NCBI RefSeq assembly: GCF_029227915.1
Contig: NC_079884.1
Span: forward strand, 8,370,001-8,434,000
Origin: Hydractinia symbiolongicarpus
Lineage: Eukaryota; Cnidaria; Hydrozoa; Anthoathecata; Hydractiniidae
Reading direction: 5' to 3'
DNA length: 64,000 bases
Shown here: piece by piece, positions 32,557 through 42,983 of the stretch
How the letters are laid out: each line of letters starts with the position of its first letter
How positions within the stretch are numbered: the first letter of the stretch is position 1
Notes under the pieces: generated by a model
What the model was told of the DNA's origin: nothing
Databases searched by the model: none
What the model saw: only the letters and a program-made list of their open reading frames with translations
Translations under genes and position numbers: made by a program

Positions 32557-35500
32557 ATGAAAGTGTTAATTGCCACATTGCTTTTTGTTGGTTTTTGCTT
32601 ATGTCATGAAAATCATGGCCATGCACATGGTAATCATGACCATGCACATGGTGATACATTAGAAGATGTTAAGTTCCGATATTCAAAGCAAGCAAATGCT
32701 GACAACTCAGAGGATGGTCCAGATTTTCCACCAGTACATGAACACCATGAACATAGCCACGAAGATCCACACCACGATCATGAGCATCTTGAGCATTCCC
32801 ACCATGGACATAGTCATGAGGATCCAAAGCATAAGTATTCCAAAGATGCAAATGTGCAACATGCAAAAACGCATGAAAATACTCATGAAGGTCACACTCA
32901 TAGCCATGAAGAACATGATCATAGCCATGGAGATCATGATCATAGCCATGGAGATCATGATCATAGCCACGGAGATCATGATCATAGCCATGAAGACCAT
33001 GGGCATAGCCTTGGAGACCATGATGATAGCCGCAAAGGACATGGTCATAGCCACAAAGACCATGCTCATAGCCACGGAAACCATGATCATAGCCACAAAG
33101 ACCACAAACAATACACTCCTCCTACGAAAGAACCTGTATTTTGGCTGGAACCACTGTTGGCTACTGCAATCATAAGTGCTGCTCCTTTTCTTATTTTGTT
33201 TATTGTCCCACTAAGTAGCAATTCACCTGAAAATCAACCTTTTTTGAAGATACTTCTAGCATTTGCATCAGGTGGTCTTTTAGGAGATGCATTTCTCCAT
33301 CTTATCCCGCATGCAATATCTCCACATGCACATGATGAGCAACATTCACACTCACATTCTCACAGTCACAGCCACAACCACCACAGTGATAATCTTGGTG
33401 ATTCCCATGACCATACTGGGGACATGATTGTAGGATTATGGGTGTTGGCTGGTATTATCGCTTTTTTAGTTGTGGAAAAACTGGTAAGACACATAAAGGG
33501 AGGCCATGGCCACTCACACTCTCACGGAGAGCCTAAAAAAGAGGAATCAAAAAAAGATGACACAAATGTCAAGAATGAAAAGAAAAGTGAGAAAAAAACT
33601 ACTAAACCTGGTAATTATTTTCATAAAAATATGCGTCTAGATAAATACTTTAATACAATCAAGTAAGGGTTTATAAGACTAGGAAACACCTAAAAAATCA
33701 TGGGATATTTACTAAGAAAAAATCTAGAAAACCTGAAAAATGCCCCAGCATAACTCTAACAATAGTCGGCCATTAATTAAAAGTGGGTAATGATAACTGC
33801 CTATGTTGTTTTAAAGACTGATGCGCTTTCTTAACTTCTCTGTCTGCAACAGAAGACACAAATTTTACTAATTTTGGCAATTGTTACTTCTCTTATCAAG
33901 ATGTACGTCTATTATGGTTTGTACATACGAAGAGAAAGGATTGTTTTTAAACATGAATTATTTTATAATTTAGCCAAAAAAGAGAAGACAGAAAATGAAG
34001 TAAAAGTATCAGCTTATTTGAATCTTGCTGCAGATTGCACTCATAATTTCACGGATGGACTTGCCATTGGTGCTTCTTTCCTTGTTAGTCGTAATGTTGG
34101 TATGATCACAACATTAACAATATTTTTACATGAAATTCCTCATGAGATTGGTGACTTCGCTATCCTAGTTCAATCTGGGTGCACCAAAAGAAAGGTAAGT
34201 AAATAGACCTTATAAAAGAAAACAAGTTGCGAGAGAAAATTTTGCGAAATTTTACTTTTGCAAATGAGCAGTCCTAAAATGTTTTATTTTGCAGGCTATA
34301 TTTTTGAAAAAAAATTTATGGATATTATAATGTCATGAAAAAGCAAGTTTATTCTAGGCTACGTTTCGACAGCTACAGTTGTCATCGACGCGCAATGATC
34401 GTAATTATCTTTAGCCATTTATTAGTTTAGGAGGTAATTAAAAGGTTCAAAATCAAGTTGCAATATTTTTAAAATTTATGAACTTAATTTTTGCTTATGA
34501 TGAAGATTCCGTAATTTTAATAGTAATTGAAAATCATTTATTTTGACTTTCAGAAAATTTTTGTGGATAGAATTTGAGTTTTATAAAAAAAAAAAAGAAC
34601 CTTTTGCAAAAAATTCACCTACATATAATGTGTTCCCATGTTGTGCTTCACATGTAGTGTAGGAAACATCTTGAAGACAATTGTTGCATAACAAGAATAC
34701 GATTTCAGTCTAGGACTAGAATTAATTTTCGCAAATATAACGAATATTTTGTTAATTTCACAAAAGTTATTGAGAAACTTGCTTTTCGCGCAAATCAATT
34801 TCCGCTAAATTTTGTTTTTTTTATTTCTTCTTTAAAAAAGATTTACGCTAACTTTAACTTTACTCATACTATTTGAACTTCAGCAGTCTTTATTGTATTG
34901 TATGTCTTTTACATAGAAGATTTCAAATCACAGTATAAAAACAAAAATGTCACCACTTTCTTCTTTCGCGAATTTCGCGAACTTTAATTCTCGGGAAATG
35001 TTAGTACTTGCTAACTTCGCGAGATTAATTCCCTGAAGGTATTTAATCAATAATTTCTTTTATTTGGAAGGAAATAAAAAAATAAATTATTAACAATTTA
35101 AACTCAAAATGAAAACTACGAAAAAATATTAATGTTTTTGAGACATTTTGGTTCTTCTGCACCTTGTAGTGGATCACTTTTTATTCCTATCTCACTTTGT
35201 ATTCCTGTCGCACTTTGTAATCCTATCGCACTTTGTAATCACACCGCAATTTGTAATCACACCGCAATTTGTAATCACACGGTAATTTGTAATCCATTTT
35301 ATCGCACTTTGTAATCCCAAACCTATCGCACCAAGGATGGAAAATATGCTATAGTTTAAAAATTCCCCTCTCTGAGCCTTAATATACTTATAAGTGTTAT
35401 GTTTAAAAAAAACACACGTAATTAATCAGCTATATATGGCCCTTGTTATCTTTAGGCGATGATGTTGCAACTAGTGACAGCTGTCGGTGCGTTTGCTGGT

Positions 35501-35707
35501 TGTATTTGCGGTTTACTTGCAGAGGGACTGGGTACGGCCGCATCGAGTTGGATATTACCCTTCACCGCAGGTGGTTTCATATACATAGCTACAGTGTCAG
35601 TAATCCCTGAACTGTTAGAAGAATCCAAATTAGTTCAGTCGATTAAAGAAATCTTGGCTTTATTAGTAGGTGTTTTTCTGATGGTTTTGATAGCTCTCAC
35701 TGAGTGA
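32557..35707 (+). CDS. SLC39A7: Zinc transporter ZIP7 (SLC39A7/Ke4/Catsup type)
   Basis: This is a LIV-1 subfamily zinc transporter that releases Zn from ER/Golgi stores to the cytosol. Exons are 32557-33610, 33974-34194 and 35456-35707 (phases 1 and 0), giving 508 residues (human 469). It has a signal peptide ([17 protein letters not shown]) and a long His-rich luminal region with seven-residue HDHSHGD repeats (about residues 118-185). Then come [11 protein letters not shown] and [20 protein letters not shown], a second His loop, [18 protein letters not shown], and a Lys-rich cytosolic loop. The metal-site helices carry [13 protein letters not shown] (375-387) and [17 protein letters not shown] (404-420). 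The C terminus is [19 protein letters not shown] then MMVLIAL-like [10 protein letters not shown]. The order and the Leu before HEIPHE match ZIP7. Intron 1 (33611-33973) shows no feature. Confidence 0.96.
32910..33106 (+). repeat. 21-bp coding minisatellite (His-rich repeats)
   Basis: Within SLC39A7 exon 1, units of the form GATCATGATCATAGCCATGGA (one base over three codon septets) repeat about nine times. The first four are nearly identical at the DNA level and the later ones diverge (Ser to Leu, His to Asp, Gly to Lys). Tandem slippage is expected to vary the repeat number between individuals. Confidence 0.75.
34213..35040. repeat. Dispersed TTTCGC-rich repeat copies in SLC39A7 intron 2
   Basis: 34220-34330 contains AGTCCTAAAATGTTTTATTTTGC and GCTATATTTTTGA-like words also found at 8990-9065. 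34720-35040 contains further TTCGCGAATTTCGCGAAC words. Non-coding, boundaries unclear. Confidence 0.4.
35173..35330. repeat. 18-bp tandem repeat in SLC39A7 intron 2
   Basis: Seven or so units close to CGCACTTTGTAATCCTAT, with internal variants ACACCGCAATTTGTAATC. It lies about 130 bp upstream of the exon 3 acceptor. Non-coding. Confidence 0.8.
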
Positions 35708-36808
35708 GTAGGTAGAACATCTTAGAGTTTATTATTGAAACGAATTCTATCTTACTTTTTAAAAAAAAGGTTTTTTTGGTATTTAGTTTTTGTTTTATTT
35801 AATATTCTATTTGACTAGACAGATTTTGTATAAAACTAGATTTTTACATTATCTATAGTAATGTTATGCTTAGGGTGGTATTATTTTCAATTAACGGTGT
35901 TATTTTTAATTTGTATATGCAATAAACAGATTAATTAAGAAATTCGACTCCTTATCGCAGTAAATAAGTTTTCTACGCGATTTCTTTATAAACTGTATGT
36001 CAAAGTACCTAGAACGAAAAAATTTAGCGGTGCATGCGAAGGTGCTTGTTCGCGGAAAATTACACATTTTTCTTTAGTGAAAATGTTGAGTTACATTTTT
36101 TGCGAATTTTTTTCGAAGCTTTCAAAAAAAACATCCTACTTTATATTTTTCATAAAAAGAAGCGAAAATTTAATTCAATTTGGGTGTAAATCCATTTTCA
36201 CCATATAAATTTCGATGTGCTATTTTGTATAGGGTGGTCGACAAGGCGGGAAAGCTGAAAAAATATTTTTCCATCGCCCATTCCCTGATGGTTTTTTTTC
36301 TTGTAAAAATTAACCACGAATATCTGTGTGTACACTTTTAAATATTATTTCTTTAAAGTGTATAATACTTTTTGCAAGCGTGAAAACAATGTACGATGAG
36401 AAATTCTGGGTTGTTTTTTTTATGCTTGTACTGTTGGCCACTTTAAATGTCTGGCATAGATTTTTTTATAAATTACAAAAAAAAATTAATATGTAAAAAT
36501 ATATAGCATTCGAATAGATGATGTGCTCTATGTAATCATTACTAATTTCAGCCGGCGAATATTTTGCTTGGTTGATGTCATGGAAGCTTTCTTATGATCA
36601 TAATATTTCTCACGCAACATTTTATTGTGCGGGAGAGTTCTTTACTCGCATTTTATTTGATCCTGTTTTTGCGCGTAATGACATGTCTTATTTTGTTTAT
36701 TTTAAAATTCGATGCGATGCAATGTTTGTTTAACACGTGTTTACAATTTTTGGTTGTCAGATTCTAAACAAAAGGTAGATCCGTAGACTATTGTGTCCTG
36801 AACAGACT
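35708..36808. other. SLC39A7 3' flank
   Basis: 3' UTR and flank. AATAAA occurs at about 35921 (TGCAATAAACAG), a plausible poly(A) signal 215 bp after the stop. TTTGCGAA-type words at about 36030-36130 resemble the dispersed repeat. No gene. Confidence 0.45.
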
Positions 36809-36907
36809 GCTTTTTTGCTAATATTTATACATTTTGCTAATATATATTTATATATATACCCCGTAATCACGTGTCTTCAAATCAAGGCTTTTTTTGCTTT
36901 TTTACAC
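36809..36907. repeat. Left copy of a 99-bp direct repeat
   Basis: Almost identical to 39089-39188: both run from GCTTTTTTGCTAATAT through ACCCCGTAATCACGTGTCTT to GCTTTTTTACAC, with about two differences. The copies flank 2.2 kb of reverse-transcriptase debris. Confidence 0.8.
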
Positions 36908-37077
36908 CAGTGCAAGTCAAATACCAGACACGGAAACTATTTCTATATTTCTATATTGAAAAACATTTTCTACATCAACATCTATATTTCGTGGAGCGGT
37001 TCTCGTGCAATCGTCAACACGTACTAAAAATCTTCAAACATTTAACTTTCATTTTTGGGGTTTAATCACAACAACTT

Positions 37078-37930
37078 TTAGATAAAGAAGCTCTTGACTC
37101 TGGCAAATTTGCTTGTTCAGTTTTTATCGATTTGCAGAAAGCGTTCGATACAGTAGATCACTCAATTTTATTATATAAACTTGAACATTATGGCATGCGT
37201 GGTGTTAGCCTATCGTGGTTTAAGTCGTTTTAAACCGAACGTAAGCAGTTTGTCACGATATCTAGTGTCACCTCTGAACTTCGCTTGATATTACATGGGG
37301 TACCACAAGGTTCGGTCCTCAGGCCACTTCTTTTTTTATTATATATTAATGACTTTAATAACTCTATAATATATTCAACAGTTAAACTTTTTTGCTGATG
37401 ATACTAAACTTTTATACTGCAACAAGTCCCTTAAATCATTGTCCAAATTAACATTGATTTGAAATGTTAATCTACTTGGCTAAACGAAAATAAAATTTCA
37501 TTCTACTAAAACAGAATATATTATTTTTAGGCATAAACGTAAGTATATTGATTTTGAAGTGAAGCTTAAAATGCATGGTAAAAAACTACACCCCAGTACT
37601 GTTGTGAAGTCCTTAGGTTTTAATTAACACAGATTTTGTTTGCGATAAATTAAAACAAGCTAATGGTGCACTGTGCAACCTCAGGCATTATGTTACTTTG
37701 GTGTCTTTATACTTTGCCATATTTCACTTATATATGTCTTACGCTTGTCAAGTCTAGGGTCAGAACTCATCTTATAAAACACAACGAGTTTTAAATCTAC
37801 AAAAAAGAGCTATGCGCATAATAAACTTTTCCGACTTTAATTCTGGATCTTAAAATTCTTTCTTTTTTTAATTATGTCAAGAAGTGCAATATTATTTTTC
37901 TTCATAAGTTAATCAATAACAAACTATCTC
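37078..37930 (+). pseudogene. LINE reverse-transcriptase fragment
   Basis: Plus-strand frames give [20 protein letters not shown] (RT motif A), [20 protein letters not shown] (motif B region) and INDF, then [10 protein letters not shown]-like sequence across a frameshift (motif C, ADD). There is an in-frame stop after SWFKSF (near 37230) and others later. Non-functional piece of a jockey/CR1-like LINE. Confidence 0.8.
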
Positions 37931-37959
37931 TTAATCTTCTAAATAATTTTATAATTACC

Positions 37960-38610
37960 TTAAATGTTTGCACGCCCTATCCTGTCCGAAAGGTGGTCTC
38001 ATAACATTACGACCACAACGAAATCCGAGACTTTCCTGCCGAACTACTTTAGGAATGTTGTAAGGACGTGAGGATAGAGCCCGTATTACAGGAAATCATT
38101 GGTGAACAGCTTCCTTCATCAATCATAACTATTGACGAGGCACGAGAAGAGGTAGCTAGCTGCTAGAGAATTTTGGATCAGAGGGCAAATGGCTTCTTTT
38201 GATGTGAAGGTGTTTAACCCAACGGTGAAAATGTACTTAAACCGTGATCTGAAAGCATGCTACAAAACCAATGAGTTTAAAAAAAGATCGTATAATGCGA
38301 GAGTCAATACTGTTGATCAAGGATCATTCACTCCCCTAATCTTCACATGTTTTGGAGGGATGTCTCGAGAATGTGCTACGTTATACAACAAACTGTCTTG
38401 TTCCATTGGTGAAAAGCGGAATGAATTAGTGAGCATCACGAAAAATTAGCTGAAAACTAGATTAAGTTTCAATGTGCTACGATCACAGCTACTTTGTATT
38501 CTTGGATTGAGAGAAGTAAAGTCTGAAGCATCGCTAGTTCGCGACACAAAGGTAAATATTATGTCGTCCGAAAGCAGATTGGTTTTTGAATGAGTTAAAC
38601 TGTTAAATCA
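37960..38610 (+). pseudogene. Second retroelement C-terminal fragment, different family
   Basis: Plus-strand frames read HNEIRDFPAELLxECCKDV, EPVLQEIIGEQLPSS, then (38189-38449) MASFDVKVFNPTVKMYL, GSFTPLIFTCFGGMSRECAT and, past a stop, LSFNVLRSQLLCILGLR. I know this pattern from the C-terminal part of reverse transcriptases common in cnidarian genomes (EPVLQEI.GEQL ... FDVRV.NP ... TPLVF...GGM). It differs from the LINE fragment just upstream and is disrupted by stops. Confidence 0.6.
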
Positions 38611-39088
38611 TTATCTAGTTGCGTGTAATGTCTACTTTATATGTTTCTTTGTTATCTTTCCAAGTATAATGTCTATGTAAAAAAAATAATAATATGGGAT
38701 ATTAAAGTATTACTAATGCAGAGCCCCGGGATATATTTCATCAAATTAAACCTTTTTCGCTTTGGCGAAGATACTATCGTTTGATCGATTAACATAAAGC
38801 ACGTGGGAACTTGGTTTTTATACGATTGAACCGAAAGGGGCACCTAAAAATTTTTCGCTTGCGCTGCAACCCTTCCTTGTTGATTAGCATGTTTAAATAT
38901 CCCAGACCAGAATTATGCTTCAAATACAGCCCAGACACCTCAGCATGAAACATTTTTGACGTGTTTAAAAATTTGTACTTTACGCGTGAACAGAAACGAC
39001 GCACTAAGTAAAGAGCGTGTTAGTACCGTTGGACCTCTTTAAGTCCGATAAAAAAACACTATGAAAGAGAGTGATGTTCGGTGAATAT
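38611..39088. other. Non-coding DNA inside the direct-repeat-bounded block
   Basis: Nothing recognised between the retroelement fragment and the right direct repeat. Confidence 0.4.
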
Positions 39089-39188
39089 GCTTTTTTTGCT
39101 AATATATATACATTTTGCTAATATATATTTATATATATACCCCGTAATCACGTGTCTTCAAATCAAGGCTTTTTTTGCTTTTTTACAC
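39089..39188. repeat. Right copy of the 99-bp direct repeat
   Basis: Partner of 36809-36907. It is followed after eight bases by the long AT array, which the left copy lacks. Confidence 0.8.
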
Positions 39189-39192
39189 ATTT

Positions 39193-39729
<537 letters not shown>

Positions 39730-40978
39730 ATTAGTATTCTTTCCTCCAAGATCTATCTATCTGACTTGACACCAAGAAAATAGTATTATGCTTCTTAAAG
39801 TCTCAATCACAATAACTTTAGAACAGCGCCTTCTAACTGTGAGGTGGGTCGTGTTGTGTTTGAGGTTATCAGGGGCGGATCTAGGATTTTTTTCTGGTTA
39901 GGCAAAATTTCATAGATTTTTTGGCAAAGTAATGTCAAGGGTTGTGGTGTTGTACGAGGTAAATCGGCCGTTTTGTGTTTTTGCTGTAAAAGGAACTAAA
40001 ATTTTCCCAAAAGTAAGGTTTTTAGTTATTAAGAATCCTTCTAGATTAGAAACGAAAGTTTCTTTATAGCCAAACAAATAACAGTAACCCCCGTAGTTTT
40101 ACCACTTTATCCTTGTTAAAACATGCGGATGGAAAATGCGTCTGGTTAGCAAATTCGATTTGAAACAGGGTTAGCGTTTCCATAATTTCTTTGAATCACA
40201 TATTGGTATTAAGTATCTTAGCATCTTTTTTCGTTTTGCGCACATAATACGAGTACAAGTAATAAGTTGGGGATTTGCTTCATTTCAAAACATGCAATAA
40301 GTCTAATAACTAACAATACAACAAAAAATTACATTACAAGACAATTTTAGGAATAGATAGTCAACAGTAGTGCAACGTAGAAATATTGTTTGGAAAATTA
40401 TAGTCTGTGGTAACAACCTGCAAATGCACAAAGAAAACCAGCATATAAAAGAATGAAAGATTTCCAGTTAGACTTACAGTGTAAGATCGCAACATATAAT
40501 AAACGTGTACAAAAAGTATATAGTAATCACCTCTTCATGAAGTTAATACAGTTTAGCATTAGGGTTACTGGTGTAGTTTTGCACCAATTTCTATTAAGCA
40601 TTAATTTTAATGCTATGAAATTCCCACAAGAGAAAGGCAGTTTATTAAGCCAGAAAAGAGTTAGAAATTAGAAAAATAACATCAAAACATTTAAGATGTC
40701 TCATATTATTTACCCTTACATGTCCCTGTCAACTATGTTTAAAAAATATTTTAATACTGTAAAATCTTTAAGAAAGTTTTAGTAACTATAAGCCAATTAT
40801 GAAGATTCTCATATAAAAAGCAACATATATACAAATCCTACTCATATCCATAAGTTGACATGACATTTTGTTAGTTTACAGTCTGTAACAGAACGTTTTT
40901 TAACATGCAATTCTTGTTTCGATCTGTATATGTTTTACGTGAAAATCATTTCTATGATTTACTTGAATATTCACAAGT

Positions 40979-41325
40979 TATTTTGATTGATTTTTTTCAC
41001 CAACTTTGTGGATTATACCAGATATATATCCATTGTTTACAGTTTTCCAATATTATAAGGATTCAGAACAAATCTTCTGTGTTATTTACTTGAATATTCA
41101 TCATAGGTACCAGGGTGACATCAAAATACAAATTATTTTGATTGATTTTTTTCACCTTCTTAGTTCCTCTTATGAAACACAACTTTGTGGATTATACCAG
41201 ATATATATCCATTGTTTACAGTTTTCCAATATTATAAGGATTAACAAATCTGTGTTCTTTTAATTGATGGTGATTTTCATTGTCAGAAGAATATTCATCT
41301 TAGGTACCAGGGTGACATCAAAATA
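40979..41325. repeat. Internal duplication in the 3.1-kb TIR element
   Basis: A block with TTATTTTGATTGATTTTTTTCACC, CTTTGTGGATTATACCAGAT and TTTTCCAATATTATAAGGAT (40979-41065) recurs at 41131-41241. GAATATTCATCATAGGTACC followed by AGGGTGACATCAAAAT at 41092 recurs at 41289. The period is about 150-200 bp. Confidence 0.75.
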
Positions 41326-42569
41326 TCTTATCCTAAAACAAAATTATATCAATGTATTGCTCAGCAAGATGAGAATAAGAAATATTATAAAACAAACTTG
41401 GACTATTCTTAGATTAGGTATTGCTTCATTCTTTTGTTTTTAGCAATATTATTACAATTAAAAGTAACATGGGAAAGTCAAAGAGATCTTCTCGTGTTCT
41501 TAAAAGTTTTAAAATGAGCAGTGGGATGTTGCATATAAAATGCACTGTTTAAAAGTTCCCACAAAGTCAAAGTTCTTAGGGACAATCACAATAAAAAAGT
41601 ATATGCTAAGCGTATAAATTTGGCGGTGGGACGAGGTAGAATCCTTTGACGTTTAATTATATCTCATACTGTATACATCGATTTCTTAGAGAACAGAAAG
41701 AATTAATAACTTTTAGTGTCTACCTGCTTAGCAGGGACACATGGATGAGTGCTTATGGTTTCAAGGACTGACAACATTCAAAGATTACCTTTTCTGATTT
41801 GATGTTTAGGGGAGGGAAAGGGGATCTGCAGATCTATTAACATTTAGCTTGGACTTTTGCGTTCATGAAAGAGCTGTCCCTTAGTTATCTTACAAGAATG
41901 TATTCTCTCCCAAACAGAAACAAAGATACACAGTTGCATAAACGGCTACACGATTCCTACACGAAGCCAGTGACCCTTAAGACGTTAAAGAAAAAAAACT
42001 AACAAAATTCCAACTAATACACATACAGGTAGCTAGTAATACTCTATACCGAATTTAACATACACATCAAAACATCTTTCGACCGCCAAGACAGTGTTTA
42101 CATAAATTGCCTCCGTTAGCTATCTCGTTTGGCATTGGGCTTTTATGTTTTTAAACAATGCATTTGATCAAGGCCAAGTTAAAACCTTTTGTTTTGATAA
42201 GAAAAAGATTTAAATTACACGTTTTGTAAGAACATCTGGTGGTTTACCACTTTTAAGAATAGTTCTTGACACAAAAGTGCCTAAAATTCAGGAGCAGCTA
42301 AAACTAAAATATTTCAAGTATTACTGAATTTATTGTCTCTTGCAGAGGAAGATAAAGGTTTGGTTTGAGACAACAACACGGCACACGTGGCCAAAATACT
42401 TCTCTCCAGCATTTCCAATCCTTTCAATATCTGAAAAGGTTTCCAAATTCAAAACTTCTTTATTTAACTTAGGTGGCATACAATTGCTTTAATATTCTAG
42501 ACATTTGAAGTGCTCCCTGCAATTGGACCTGATCCAGGTAAACCATGTTGAAAAAGAAACATCCACTCC

Positions 42570-42762
42570 ATGTAACCGTACCCGTGGTCGTTTTAGGCGT
42601 TTAAACTTTAAAACCCACGGACGTTTTAGGCGTTTTTTCTTCACATTCCAGAATTTCATTCATTGGAACTTGAAAACCCGCGGACGTTTTAGGCGTTTTT
42701 TCTTCCATCTGTGATTTTCATTCATTCGGAACTTTAAAACCCGCGGACGTTTTAGGCGAATA
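42570..42762. repeat. Tandem repeat with CGGACGTTTTAGGCG core
   Basis: Four units of about 60-70 bp share ACGTTTTAGGCGTTT and AACTTTAAAACCC words (cores near 42588, 42620, 42683 and 42744). It lies about 220 bp inside the right terminus of the TIR element, a position typical of transposase-binding repeats. Confidence 0.65.
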
Positions 42763-42983
42763 GACATTTTGCCTAAGATCGCCCCGGGTTTGCTTATTTG
42801 AGTAAAATAAAACACGCACACGCCGCGCATCGTCATAGTCGAAATCGGCGGATGCCAAAAATAAATTGATAAAAATAATTTAGTTTTTTTTTAGATTATT
42901 CTATCTATAGAGAATTTTTTTTCTAGTTCACAAAACTAGGCTTAGGCAATTGCCTAGGCTGCCTAACCCTAGATCCGCCCCTG

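Larger units (their letters stand above)
39870..42983. mobile_element. 3.1-kb CAGGGGCGG-type TIR element
   Basis: CAGGGGCGGATCTAGG at 39870 is repeated exactly in inverse at 42968-42983. GGTTATC flanks both sides if the terminal C is counted (GGTTAT if not). A GGTTAGGCA word lies near each end. No transposase frame is visible, so it appears non-autonomous. It carries internal duplications (40979-41320) and a tandem array (42570-42760). Termini look hAT-like; the 6-7 bp duplication is shorter than the usual 8. Confidence 0.75.

Noticed and set aside
32666-33175. Met/Ile-rich and Met/Val-rich frames over the ZIP7 exon
   Set aside because: They are shadow frames of the His-rich 21-bp repeat; the ZIP7 frame has all family motifs.
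42505-42714. Arg/Phe-rich plus-strand frame (GRFRR repeats)
   Set aside because: It is translated from the non-coding CGGACGTTTTAGGCG tandem array inside a transposon.
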